Of a DNA stretch of 64,000 nt, positions 16,068-26,115 are shown one piece after another. The translations under genes were made by a program, and so were the position numbers. Position 1 is the first letter of the stretch. Each line of letters begins with the position of its first letter. Source of the DNA: Streptomyces seoulensis (GTDB taxonomy: Bacteria; Actinomycetota; Actinomycetes; Streptomycetales; Streptomycetaceae); the NCBI GenBank assembly GCA_013364255.1, contig CP054936.1, forward strand, positions 5,114,853 through 5,178,852. The letters are read 5' to 3'. Below the pieces are notes generated by a model that saw nothing but the letters and a program-made list of their open reading frames with translations, ran no database searches and had not been told where the DNA came from.

Positions 16068-17048
16068 ATGCATGCGATCACGATTCCCGAACCCGGCGGT
16101 CCCGAGGCGTTGGTGTGGGACGAGGTGCCGGATCCCGTGCCCGGTGAGGGCGAGGTGCTGGTCGAGGTGGTGGCCAGCGCCGTCAACCGGGCCGACATCC
16201 TCCAGCGGCAGGGCAACTACGCGCCGCCGCCCGGCGGCTCCGCGTACCCCGGTCTGGAGTGCTCCGGACGGATCGCCGCGCTCGGCCCCGGCGTGTCCGG
16301 CTGGGCGGTCGGCGACGAGGTGTGCGCGCTGCTCGCGGGCGGCGGCTACGCCGAGAAGGTGGCCGTGCCGTCCGGGCAGCTGCTGCCCGTGCCCGAGGGC
16401 GTCGACCTGAGGCAGGCGGCGGCGTTGCCCGAGGTGGTCTGCACGGTCTGGTCCAACGTCTTCATGGTCGCCCACCTCCGCCCCGCCGAGACGCTGCTGG
16501 TGCACGGCGGCTCCAGCGGCATCGGCACCATGGCGATCCAGCTCGCCAAGGCCATGGGCGCCCGGGTCGCCGTCACGGCCGGCACCAAGGAGAAGCTGGA
16601 CTACTGCGCCGAGCTGGGCGCCGACATCCTGATCAACTACCGCGAGCAGGACTTCGTCGAGGAGATCCAGCGCGCCACGGACGGCGCCGGCGCCGACGTC
16701 ATCCTGGACAACATGGGCGCCAAGTACCTGGACCGCAACGTCCGGGCCCTCGCCACCAGCGGACGGCTGGCGATCATCGGCCTCCAGGGCGGCAGCAAGG
16801 GCGAGCTGAACATCGGCGCCCTGCTCGCCAAGCGCGCCGCGATCAGCGCGACCTCGCTGCGGGCCCGCCCGCTCGGTGAGAAGGCGGCGATCGTGGCGGC
16901 GGTGCGCGAGCACGTGTGGCCGTTGATCGCCGACGGGCACGTCCGGCCGGTCGTCGACCGGGAGGTGCCGCTGAGCGAGGCGGCCGCCGCCCAGCGGGTC
17001 GTGGAGGAGAGCGGCCACATCGGCAAGGTGCTGCTCGTGGCGTCCTGA
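16068..17048 (+). CDS. NAD(P)H:quinone oxidoreductase, MDR family
   Basis: The 326-residue zinc-free medium-chain dehydrogenase has a GroES-like N-terminus (ASAVNRADILQRQGNYAPPP) and a Rossmann domain with HGGSSGIGTMAIQLAKAMGA. It belongs to the quinone oxidoreductase/PIG3 group, which reduces quinones or other electrophiles with NADPH in the cytoplasm. It lacks the catalytic zinc ligands of alcohol dehydrogenases. It stands alone, downstream of the channel gene and convergent with a secreted-protein gene. Confidence 0.88.
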   Translation: MHAITIPEPGGPEALVWDEVPDPVPGEGEVLVEVVASAVNRADILQRQGNYAPPPGGSAYPGLECSGRIAALGPGVSGWAVGDEVCALLAGGGYAEKVAVPSGQLLPVPEGVDLRQAAALPEVVCTVWSNVFMVAHLRPAETLLVHGGSSGIGTMAIQLAKAMGARVAVTAGTKEKLDYCAELGADILINYREQDFVEEIQRATDGAGADVILDNMGAKYLDRNVRALATSGRLAIIGLQGGSKGELNIGALLAKRAAISATSLRARPLGEKAAIVAAVREHVWPLIADGHVRPVVDREVPLSEAAAAQRVVEESGHIGKVLLVAS

Positions 17049-17081
17049 CCCGGCGCCGCCGCCCGGCCGCGGACGGCGGCC

Positions 17082-17780
17082 TCAGATCCGGCGCAGCCGC
17101 AGGGCGAGGAACGCGAGTCCCAGCCCGAGGCCGATGAGGACCAGGCCGCTGCCCAGGGGCAGGAGCTCCAGCCCGTGCCCGTGCCCGTTCGCGGTCTCCG
17201 GCCGGGCGTCCGACTCGGTCAGCCGGGGGTCGGGCGACGCCGACGCCGGCTGCGCGTGCGCCGCGGGCGAGGGCGGGGCGGTCCCGGCCGACGGGTCGAC
17301 CGGGCCGCCGGCGACCTCGCTGCGGCCGTGCCCCGGCCCCCGGGGCCCCGCGCCGCCCTCGCCGTCCCGGCCGTGCGACCGGCCCGGCCGCCGCGGGCCC
17401 TCGTCCGCCGGGTCCCCGCCCTCCGTCGCCTCGGCGACCGGCCGGGGCGGGCGCGGCGGGGCCGAGGCCCGGGGGGAAGGCGGGGCCAGGACCGCGGCGG
17501 CCGACGGCGGGGACGAGCGGGTCGGCCGACCGGAGGCCCCACCGGCCGCGTGGGAGGCGGCAGCCGGAGACGCGGGGGGAGTGCCGTGCGCCGAGGGCGA
17601 GGCCGACGAGGAGGCGGAGGCCGGCGCGGAAGCCGACGCCGACGCGGCGTCGGACGCGGACGGCCGCGAGGAGGCGTCGTACGCCGACGCGGAGCCGCCG
17701 GGCAGGACGCCGGCCCCGATCACTATCAGCAGTCCTGTCGCGCCAGTCGCGCGCAGCGTGGCGCGTGGCCATCCGGTCAC
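17082..17780 (-). CDS. Secreted Ala/Ser/Pro-rich protein with C-terminal anchor
   Basis: The 232-residue protein of unknown function has an N-terminal signal peptide (LRATGATGLLIVIGAGVLPG then GSASA), a long disordered Ser/Ala/Pro/Gly region, and a C-terminal hydrophobic helix (LIGLGLGLAFLALRLRRI) ending in basic residues, as in tail- or wall-anchored proteins. No LPXTG motif is visible. The GTG start at 17780 follows GAGGGGG by 8 bases. It is divergent from the PadR-type gene. Composition bias makes family assignment impossible by eye. Confidence 0.65.
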   Translation of the reverse strand: MTGWPRATLRATGATGLLIVIGAGVLPGGSASAYDASSRPSASDAASASASAPASASSSASPSAHGTPPASPAAASHAAGGASGRPTRSSPPSAAAVLAPPSPRASAPPRPPRPVAEATEGGDPADEGPRRPGRSHGRDGEGGAGPRGPGHGRSEVAGGPVDPSAGTAPPSPAAHAQPASASPDPRLTESDARPETANGHGHGLELLPLGSGLVLIGLGLGLAFLALRLRRI

Positions 17781-17947
17781 TTCGGTGACCCCCTCACAGC
17801 GGTTCTGCACGGTGGTTCGGCGGGGCGGCGGTGCCGTACGGCGGCGGTGCCGTACGGCGGACGTGCCGTGGAACAACATTCACATCACCGGCGGAGTCCG
17901 GCATTCCGGGTTCGGCCGCCGGGCCGCATCCGCTGCACAATCCGGTT

Positions 17948-18676
17948 ATGTCGACACGTCACGGGCTGCTCGCGCTCCTGGAGGACGGCCCCCGCCACGG
18001 CTCCCGGCTCCGCGCCGAGTTCGCGGTGCGCACGGGCGCGGCACGGCCGCCGGACCCCGGCCGGGTCTGCGCCGCGCTCGGCGCCCTGGAGCGGGACGGC
18101 CTGGTCGCCCGGGAGGGGGTGGACGCGGCCGGACGGGTGATCTACGCGCTGACCGGGGCGGGCCGCGCCGAACTGCGGGACTGGTACACGCGGCCGGTGC
18201 GGCACACCGGGCCGTCCTGCGAGGAGCGGGCGGTCAGGCTGGCGCTGGCGGTGGCGGCGTCCGGCGTCGACGTGCGCGAGGTCGTCGAGGAGCAGCGCCG
18301 GCAGGTGTCCGAGGAGTTGCAGGACTACGTGCGGCAGCGGGCCGAGGTGCTGGCGCGGGGGCCGGAACGGCCCGAGGAGGTGGCCCGGCTGCTGGTCCTG
18401 GAGCAGCGGATCTGCCACGCGGAGGGCGAGTCCCGCTGGCTGGACCACTGCGCGGCCCGCCTGCTGCGCCTGCACCTCGCTGACGGCGAGGACGGCACCG
18501 ACGGCGCGGCCGGCACCGACGGCGCGAACCGCACTGACCGCACTGACGGCACCGACGGCGCGGACCGCACCGACCGCCCCGGCGGCACGGACGGCGCTGA
18601 CGACACGGACGGCACCGAAGGCACCGACGGCACCGAAGGCACCGACGGCGCGGGGACCGCCGACGCTGCGGAGTGA
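17948..18676 (+). CDS. PadR family regulator with repetitive acidic tail
   Basis: The 242-residue protein has a PadR winged helix at residues 1-85 (STRHGLLALLEDGPRHGSRL, VCAALGALERDGLVAREG) and a helical C-terminal dimerisation domain (residues 95-180). The last 60 residues are an expanded Asp-Gly-Thr repeat coded by degenerate 9-15-bp units, absent from ordinary PadR proteins. PadR proteins repress neighbouring genes, often transporters or stress genes; no target is evident here. No ribosome site precedes the ATG. Confidence 0.8.
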   Translation: MSTRHGLLALLEDGPRHGSRLRAEFAVRTGAARPPDPGRVCAALGALERDGLVAREGVDAAGRVIYALTGAGRAELRDWYTRPVRHTGPSCEERAVRLALAVAASGVDVREVVEEQRRQVSEELQDYVRQRAEVLARGPERPEEVARLLVLEQRICHAEGESRWLDHCAARLLRLHLADGEDGTDGAAGTDGANRTDRTDGTDGADRTDRPGGTDGADDTDGTEGTDGTEGTDGAGTADAAE

Positions 18677-18786
18677 TGCCCGCGATTCACCCCTCCGAAC
18701 AGGATTGATCACCCTGCGTGACGGGAATCGAGGAGGGAGAGGGGGCTCCGAGGAGGTCTGATGCACGGGTGCGAGAGAATGTCCGC

Positions 18787-19326
18787 ATGGAGATGCCGAG
18801 GAACGAACGGTCGCCGGAGAATCCGCAGGTCCTGGTCGTCGGACAGGACGGCTTGGCGCTCGGCGCCGGTGGCGACGACGAGTCCCGCGAGATCCCGGTG
18901 ACGGAGCAGGTGGAGCAGCCCGCGAAGGTCATGCGGATCGGCAGCATGATCAAACAGCTCCTGGAGGAGGTGCGCGCGGCGCCTCTGGACGAGGCCAGCC
19001 GGGCCCGGCTGAAGGAGATCCACGCCAGCTCCGTGAAGGAGCTGGAGGACGGTCTGGCGCCGGAGCTGGTGGAGGAGCTGGAGCGGCTCTCGCTGCCGTT
19101 CACCGACGACGGCATCCCGAGCGACGCCGAACTGCGCATCGCGCAGGCCCAGTTGGTGGGCTGGCTGGAGGGGCTGTTCCACGGCATCCAGACCACGCTG
19201 TTCGCCCAGCAGATGGCCGCCCGCGCCCAGTTGGAGCAGATGCGCCGCGCCCTGCCCCCGGGCGTCGGCGCCGAGGGCGGCGACGACCCCCGTACGGGCG
19301 GCCGTTCGGGCGGCCCGTACCTGTAG
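18787..19326 (+). CDS. bpa: Bacterial proteasome activator Bpa (PafE)
   Basis: The 179-residue protein is an ATP-independent ring activator of the actinobacterial 20S proteasome. The conserved four-helix core begins at MRIGSMIKQLLEEVRAAPLD and ends with LFAQQMAARAQLEQMRRAL. The C-terminus GPYL corresponds to the GQYL tail that docks into the proteasome alpha-ring of Mycobacterium, with Pro in place of Gln. I chose ATG 18787 because MEMPRNERSPENPQ is the conserved family start and GAGAG lies upstream. It is a monocistronic gene at a convergent junction with the kinase at 19419. Confidence 0.92.
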   Translation: MEMPRNERSPENPQVLVVGQDGLALGAGGDDESREIPVTEQVEQPAKVMRIGSMIKQLLEEVRAAPLDEASRARLKEIHASSVKELEDGLAPELVEELERLSLPFTDDGIPSDAELRIAQAQLVGWLEGLFHGIQTTLFAQQMAARAQLEQMRRALPPGVGAEGGDDPRTGGRSGGPYL

Positions 19327-19418
19327 GACGCCGTCAGGGCGCCGTCCGGGTCCGCCCCGTGGCGGCTCCCGGCGTCACCCCGCGGTGCTTCACCCCGCGG
19401 TGCCCGGCGCCCCGCGGG

Positions 19419-21089
19419 TCACTGCGGGGGATTGCCGGTCGAGACGCTCAGTTCGATGGTCGGCATCTTGTTCGGGTCGAGGTCCGAGTCCGCCGAGGGG
19501 AACTGGTCCAGGACGGTGCCCTCGCCCCAGGTGTTGTCGTCCACGTCCTTGATCTTCCACTTCCAGCCCGCGGCCTGGAAGCACGCCTTCACGGACTGGA
19601 TGTACTTGTACTGGAAGTCCGGCAGCCGGATCTTGTTCGGGTCGTCGTACGACTCCTGAGGCTCGCTGCACTCGCTCGTCTCGATCGTCTTCGACGTGTC
19701 CGGGCCGCGGTGGCCCGGCACGCTGCTGGACGTCGTCGCGGTGGGGCCGGTGCTGTCGCCGCCGCCCTTGGCGTCGCTGTCGCTGCCGCCGCTGACCAGC
19801 AGCGCGGCGATCAGACCGCCGACCGCCACCATCGCCACGATGACCGACCCGATGACCACCGGCCGGTTGCCGCCGCCGCTGCCGCCGCCGCGCGCCGGGC
19901 CGGGCGCGCCGGAGTTCTGGTGCGCCATGCCGTACGGCGTCGGCGCGGGGCCCTGCTGCGGCCCGTAACCGGCCGGGCCCGGCGTCTGGTAGCCGCCCTG
20001 CTGCGGATAGCCGTAGGCGGGCTGGGGCGTCGCCGGCGGCGGGGTGCCGTAGGGGTTCGGGTGCGGCGTGGGCGCCGGGTTCGGCCGGTAGGGCGTCTGG
20101 ACGTTGCCCACGGGCGCCGGCGGGGTGTCGACCGGCGGGAAGACGGCGGAGCCGACGCCGGCTCCGCTGGAGGTCGGCACGCCCGGGACGATGCTGGGCG
20201 GGGCGGCCTGGAAGGAGGCCGCCACCCGCATGCACTCGTCGCGCATCGACTCGGCGTTCGGGAAGCGTTCGTTGGGGTTCTTCTTCAGCGCGCGGGCGAT
20301 CAGCGCGTCCACCGCGGGAGGCAGCGAGCGGTTGATCGTGGAGGCGGCGACGGGCTCCTCCTGCACGTGCGCGTACGCGATCGCCAGCGGCGAGTCGGCG
20401 TCGAACGGGAGCCGCCCGGTGACCAGCTGGAAGAGCATGATGCCGACCGAGTACAGGTCGGAGCGGGCGTCCACACCGCGGCCGAGGGCCTGTTCGGGCG
20501 ACAGGTACTGCGGGGTGCCGACGACCATGCCGGTCTGGGTCATCGAGGTGACGCCGGACTGCATGGCGCGGGCGATGCCGAAGTCCATCACCTTGACGAC
20601 GCCGCGCTTGGTCATCATCACGTTGCCCGGCTTGATGTCGCGGTGGACCAGCCCCATCTCGTGGCTGATCTCCAGCGCGGCGAGCACGTCCGCGGTCACC
20701 TTCAGGGCCTTGTCGACGGGCATCGCGCCGCACTGCCGCACGTCCTGGTCGAGCACCGAGCCCAGCGGCCGGCCCTCGATGTACTCCATGACGATGTACG
20801 GCGTCGCCATGCCGTCCAGCTCGTCCTCGCCGGTGTCGAACACCGAGACGATGTTCGTGTGGGTGAGCTTGGCCACGGCCTGGGCCTCGCGGCGGAAGCG
20901 CTCGCGGAACGCCGGCTCGCGGCCCAGCTCGGTGTGGAGCGTCTTGATCGCGACCTGACGGTCGAGCACGGCGTCGTAGGCGAGGTGCACCGAGGCCATG
21001 CCGCCCTCGCCGAGCAAGTCGCGCAGCTGGTAGCGGCCGCCGGCCAGCGCCCGCCCCGTGAACCGGCCCTGTGCGCCGTCCTGGCTCAT
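19419..21089 (-). CDS. Membrane Ser/Thr protein kinase with PASTA-like C-terminus
   Basis: The 556-residue Hanks-type kinase has a catalytic domain at about residues 15-285 (GEGGMASVH, the Lys of VAIKTL, HRDIKPGNVMM, MDFGIARAM, GTPQYLSPEQAL), a Pro/Gly/Tyr-rich juxtamembrane segment, one membrane helix at about 409-431 and an extracellular region. The final 75 residues resemble a single PASTA domain (ACFQAAGWKWKIKDVDD, GTVLDQFPSADSDLDPNK), a cell-wall-fragment sensor in PknB. It is divergent from a second kinase 481 bp away. Confidence 0.9.
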   Translation of the reverse strand: MSQDGAQGRFTGRALAGGRYQLRDLLGEGGMASVHLAYDAVLDRQVAIKTLHTELGREPAFRERFRREAQAVAKLTHTNIVSVFDTGEDELDGMATPYIVMEYIEGRPLGSVLDQDVRQCGAMPVDKALKVTADVLAALEISHEMGLVHRDIKPGNVMMTKRGVVKVMDFGIARAMQSGVTSMTQTGMVVGTPQYLSPEQALGRGVDARSDLYSVGIMLFQLVTGRLPFDADSPLAIAYAHVQEEPVAASTINRSLPPAVDALIARALKKNPNERFPNAESMRDECMRVAASFQAAPPSIVPGVPTSSGAGVGSAVFPPVDTPPAPVGNVQTPYRPNPAPTPHPNPYGTPPPATPQPAYGYPQQGGYQTPGPAGYGPQQGPAPTPYGMAHQNSGAPGPARGGGSGGGNRPVVIGSVIVAMVAVGGLIAALLVSGGSDSDAKGGGDSTGPTATTSSSVPGHRGPDTSKTIETSECSEPQESYDDPNKIRLPDFQYKYIQSVKACFQAAGWKWKIKDVDDNTWGEGTVLDQFPSADSDLDPNKMPTIELSVSTGNPPQ

Positions 21090-21570
21090 CTTCTGCGTCC
21101 CCCATTGGCGCGCGCGGGCCCGGCGGCTGCCGCGCCCGCGCGATCGGCTGTCCGTCGGCCGGTCCCGTGGCCGGCCGCACCGCCGGCCGCCCGGCCGGGC
21201 CCGGCGACCAGGCCGGGCGACCGGACCGTCGACCGGGCCCGCCGGCCGGGCGGGTGGCCGGAAAGCGTGACCGGATCCCGATGATCGAATGTGTTATTCC
21301 CGGCCAAGTCTGCCCCAGGGCACGGACACGTCAAGCTCGGTGCCCGTTCCGTGACCGTACGCGAAAGAAGCGTCGCGGAAGCGTTACAGCGGACGTACGG
21401 CCGGGACACGGGATTTGCACGACTCGGGCCGCACGGGGTTTGATGGCCGGTCCGTCCCGGACCGGTCCCCGCGGCGAACCTGGACCGGCGGCTTGCGCCG
21501 AGCCTGTAGCGTGGCCGACGGAGACCGTGACAGCACCGCGCACCGCGGGCAGAAACGACGGCGAGGACTG
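21090..21570. other. Divergent intergenic region between two kinase genes
   Basis: This 481-bp spacer must hold both kinase promoters. The left third (21110-21260) is very GC-rich with repeated GGCCGG/CCGGCC words. The centre is relatively AT-rich (GAATGTGTTATTCCC near 21286). A possible -10 box, TAGCGT at 21507-21512, lies about 60 bp before the rightward start. I see no gene. Confidence 0.4.
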
Positions 21571-23205
<1,635 letters not shown>

Positions 23206-23222
23206 TCGACCACCCCTTCACG

Positions 23223-23255
23223 CGCGCGTGGCCCCTGCACGGGACGCCACGCGCG
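23223..23255. terminator. Hairpin between convergent kinase and phosphotransferase genes
   Basis: CGCGCGTGGC (23223-23232) and GCCACGCGCG (23246-23255) are perfect 10-bp arms around a 13-bp loop. There is no T-run, as is common for high-GC hairpins. Placement in the 95-bp convergent gap suggests a two-way terminator. Confidence 0.5.
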
Positions 23256-23300
23256 TGGCGTGTGCGCGGCGCGTCGCGGCGCCCGCGGGGGACGCCCGGC

Positions 23301-24344
23301 TCATTCCGTGAACGCCCCGCACACCGCGTCGTACTCCCGCGTCCACCACACGACGAGCGCGGAGGCGGCCGGGAACTGCGGGTCCGCGCGGGTGTCGCCG
23401 CGCTCGTAGTGCCAGCGCAGCATCCAGAAGTCGTTCAGCCGCTCCCACCACACCCGGTGCACGGCCGCCGCGAGCTCCTCGGGCGTGGCCCCGGCCGAGC
23501 GCCGGTACGCCCGCGCGTACGCCCTGATCTTGGGCAGGTCCAGGGCGCCGGCCGGCCGGACGAAGAAGATCGCGGCGGCGCGCACGGCCTCCTCCGCGCG
23601 CGGCTGCACGCCGAGCCGGTCCCAGTCGACGATCGCGGCCGGTGCGTCGCCCTGGTAGAGCAGGTTGAAGGGGTGGAAGTCGCCGTGCACCCAGCCGGTC
23701 GGGCCGCCGCGCGGCGGCCGCCGGTCGGCGTGCTGTTCGAGCAGTGCGCGGCGCTCCAGGAGGCGGTGGCGGGCCAGCTCGTCGAAGGCGTCCGGGGGCC
23801 GGTGACGGCGGACGTGGCCGAGCAGGTCGTCGATCAGGGTGAGGGTGTCGGCGGGGTCGGCGCTCTCCACGGGGTGCGGGCCGGCGGCGGGACGGGTGTG
23901 CCGCTGGGGCGGCATCACCCGCTCCAGACAGGCGTGCACGGCCCCCAGGAGGGCGCCGAGCCGGGTGCACTGGCCGGCGGTGAGCTGGCCGCCGTGCCGG
24001 TGCCGGCCGTCCACCCAGGGGTGCAGGGCGTAGGCGTGGCCGCCGACGACGGCGACCGTGCGGCCGTCGCGGCCGGCCAGCGGGGGCGCCACCGGGACGC
24101 CGAGGGCGGCCAGGCACTGGGTGGCGCGGTGCTGCCGGGCGATCGCCGCGGGGTCGGCGGTGTCCGGGTCGAAATGGTGCTTGAGGAAATAGCGGCCGCG
24201 GGTCGTGCACAGCCGGTAGCCGCGGTTCAGCAGGCCCTGGTCGACCGGTTCGCAGGCGAGGGCGGAACCGGCACCGTACTGGCGCAGTAAGGCGTTCAGA
24301 GGGGGCGCGTGGGGCAGGGGGGGTGGTACACATGAGCGCGGCAC
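23301..24344 (-). CDS. APH-fold phosphotransferase with a TTA codon
   Basis: The 347-residue small-molecule kinase belongs to the aminoglycoside phosphotransferase/CotS-like superfamily. WVHGDFHPFNLL is the catalytic loop and AIVDWDRLG is the Mg-binding DxD-like motif. The substrate is unknown; sugar, amino-alcohol or spore-coat substrates occur in the family. Leu19 is coded by TTA (24288-24290), so translation should depend on the bldA tRNA that appears late in development. The GTG start has no ribosome site, but TAACAT, a good -10 box, ends 8 bases upstream, suggesting a leaderless transcript. Confidence 0.8.
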   Translation of the reverse strand: MPRSCVPPPLPHAPPLNALLRQYGAGSALACEPVDQGLLNRGYRLCTTRGRYFLKHHFDPDTADPAAIARQHRATQCLAALGVPVAPPLAGRDGRTVAVVGGHAYALHPWVDGRHRHGGQLTAGQCTRLGALLGAVHACLERVMPPQRHTRPAAGPHPVESADPADTLTLIDDLLGHVRRHRPPDAFDELARHRLLERRALLEQHADRRPPRGGPTGWVHGDFHPFNLLYQGDAPAAIVDWDRLGVQPRAEEAVRAAAIFFVRPAGALDLPKIRAYARAYRRSAGATPEELAAAVHRVWWERLNDFWMLRWHYERGDTRADPQFPAASALVVWWTREYDAVCGAFTE

Positions 24345-24624
24345 GCGCCAGATGTTAGGGCACCGGCCGAGGCCGTGAGCTGGGCGTTGTCACACACTGT
24401 CGTCCGCAGTCGCAATCGGTCACATGGCGTCACCGCGGTGATCCGTTCCCGTCCGCGCCCCGCGCCGCGCCCCCCGCCCGGACGGTGCTCGCCGGCCCGC
24501 GCCGGGCCTGGTCGTTCCGGCCACCCGCCGGCCCTTCCCGACCCGGGGGTGACCGGGATAACGTGCCGGTGTTCCGGCCCCCTGCAAGGCTGTGACCAGC
24601 GGCTGCCCCGACAGACCGGCGAGG

Positions 24625-24662
24625 TACTTGGACGTCCGAGCGAAAATACTTGGAAATCCAAG
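24625..24662. promoter_or_regulatory. Two tandem palindromic operators upstream of bkd operon 2
   Basis: TACTTGGACGTCCGAG (24625-24640) and TACTTGGAAATCCAAG (24647-24662) are two near-identical sites with CTTGGA/TCCAAG-type arms. They start 22 bp apart, two helical turns, so a dimeric regulator could bind both cooperatively on one DNA face. Lrp-family proteins use such phased sites; the Lrp gene at 7596-8093 is a candidate binder, by inference. Confidence 0.6.
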
Positions 24663-24800
24663 GAAACACGCAGGTCAGGTGGGGTTTCACAGAAATGTGG
24701 AGCACTGGGTAACGTGACTGTTGCAGGGCGCTCGCCGGGGCACCTGTCACGCCTGTTCCCGGCCGAGCGGCACCCACCCCGTGTCCGTGGTCCAGAACAG

Positions 24801-24853
24801 GTGAGCCTCCCCCAAGCTCTGACGAGCTGGGGGGGACCCCCAGGCCCACCGGC
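24801..24853. repeat. GC-rich stem-loop element in the bkd operon 2 leader
   Basis: CTCCCCCAAGCTC pairs with GAGCTGGGGGG around TGAC, followed by GACCCCCAGG. A related sequence with the same GACCCCCAA tail lies at 34067-34106. I have seen this kind of element between genes in several Streptomyces genomes; here it lies 34 bp before the E1alpha start and could act on transcription or message stability. Confidence 0.55.
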
Positions 24854-24886
24854 AACCCCGGGGGCCGGACCGACGGAGGAGCACAC

Positions 24887-26113
24887 GTGACCGTGGAGAG
24901 CACTGCCGCGCGCACATCGCGACGCAGCGCCGGGAGCAAGGCCGGTACGTCCGGCACGAAGGCAGCCGGCACCACCGGTGCGAAGCGCACCACTCGCACG
25001 ACTGCCAAGAAGGGCGCCGGCGCCGAGCCCCAGCTCGTGCAGCTGCTGACCCCCGAGGGGAAGCGCGTCAAGAACGCCGAGAACGCCGAGTACGCCGCGT
25101 ACGTCGCCGACGTCACCCCGGACGACCTGCGCGGCCTGTACCGCGACATGGTGCTCACCCGCCGCTTCGACGCCGAGGCCACCGCCCTGCAGCGCCAGGG
25201 CGAGCTGGGACTGTGGGCCTCGCTGCTGGGCCAGGAGGCCGCGCAGATCGGCTCCGGCCGGGCCACCCGCGAGGACGACTACGTCTTCCCGACCTACCGC
25301 GAGCACGGCGTGGCCTGGTGCCGCGGGGTCGACCCGACCAACCTGCTCGGCATGTTCCGCGGGGTGAACAACGGCGGCTGGGACCCCAACGGCAACAACT
25401 TCCACCTCTACACGATCGTCATCGGCTCCCAGACGCTGCACGCCACCGGCTACGCGATGGGCATCGCCAAGGACGGCGCCGACTCCGCGGTCATCGCCTA
25501 CTTCGGCGACGGCGCCTCCAGCCAGGGCGACGTGGCGGAGGCCTTCACCTTCTCCGCGGTCTACAACGCCCCCGTGGTGTTCTTCTGCCAGAACAACCAG
25601 TGGGCGATCTCCGAGCCGACCGAGAAGCAGACCCGGGTGCCGCTCTACCAGCGCGCGCAGGGCTTCGGCTTCCCCGGCGTCCGCGTGGACGGCAACGACG
25701 TGCTGGCCTGCCTCGCGGTCACCAAGTGGGCGCTGGAGCGCGCCCGCGCCGGCGAGGGCCCCACCCTGGTCGAGGCGTACACCTACCGCATGGGCGCCCA
25801 CACCACCTCCGACGACCCCAGCCGCTACCGGGGCGACGAGGAGCGGCAGGCGTGGGAGGCGAAGGACCCGATCCTGCGCCTGCGCCGCCACCTGGAGGCC
25901 GCACACCACGCGGACGAGGGATTCTTCGCGGAACTCGAGACCGAGAGCGAGGCGTTGGGCAGGCGAGTGCGCGAAGCGGTCCGCGCCATGCCCGACCCGG
26001 ACCACTTCGCCATCTTCGAGAACGCGTACGCGGACGGGCACGCGCTCGTCGACGAGGAGCGCGCCCAGTTCGCCGCCTACCAGGCGTCGTTCACGGACGC
26101 CGAGGGGGTCTGA
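24887..26113 (+). CDS. bkdA: Branched-chain 2-oxoacid dehydrogenase E1 alpha, operon 2
   Basis: The 408-residue ThDP-dependent subunit is paralogous to the copy at 8270. The ThDP motif GDGASSQGDVAEAF ends in CQNN at about residues 206-237, and RMGAHTTSDDPSRYRG follows. Compared with operon 1 it has a 40-residue extension rich in Lys, Arg, Thr and Ala (residues 5-45), basic and likely disordered. GTG start with GGAGGA. The gene leads a bkdABC operon with no E3. The role is oxidative decarboxylation of 2-oxoisovalerate, 2-oxoisocaproate and 2-oxomethylvalerate. Confidence 0.9.
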   Translation: MTVESTAARTSRRSAGSKAGTSGTKAAGTTGAKRTTRTTAKKGAGAEPQLVQLLTPEGKRVKNAENAEYAAYVADVTPDDLRGLYRDMVLTRRFDAEATALQRQGELGLWASLLGQEAAQIGSGRATREDDYVFPTYREHGVAWCRGVDPTNLLGMFRGVNNGGWDPNGNNFHLYTIVIGSQTLHATGYAMGIAKDGADSAVIAYFGDGASSQGDVAEAFTFSAVYNAPVVFFCQNNQWAISEPTEKQTRVPLYQRAQGFGFPGVRVDGNDVLACLAVTKWALERARAGEGPTLVEAYTYRMGAHTTSDDPSRYRGDEERQAWEAKDPILRLRRHLEAAHHADEGFFAELETESEALGRRVREAVRAMPDPDHFAIFENAYADGHALVDEERAQFAAYQASFTDAEGV

Positions 26114-26115
26114 GG

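Larger units (their letters stand above)
24345..24886. promoter_or_regulatory. Regulatory region upstream of bkd operon 2
   Basis: This 542-bp divergent spacer holds, from left, the -10 box of the leftward phosphotransferase (24352-24357), two similar palindromes at 24625-24662, a GC-rich stem-loop at 24801-24853, and GGAGGA ahead of the E1alpha GTG. The AT content around 24620-24720 is clearly above its surroundings, consistent with the bkd promoter. I see no gene in it. Confidence 0.55.
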
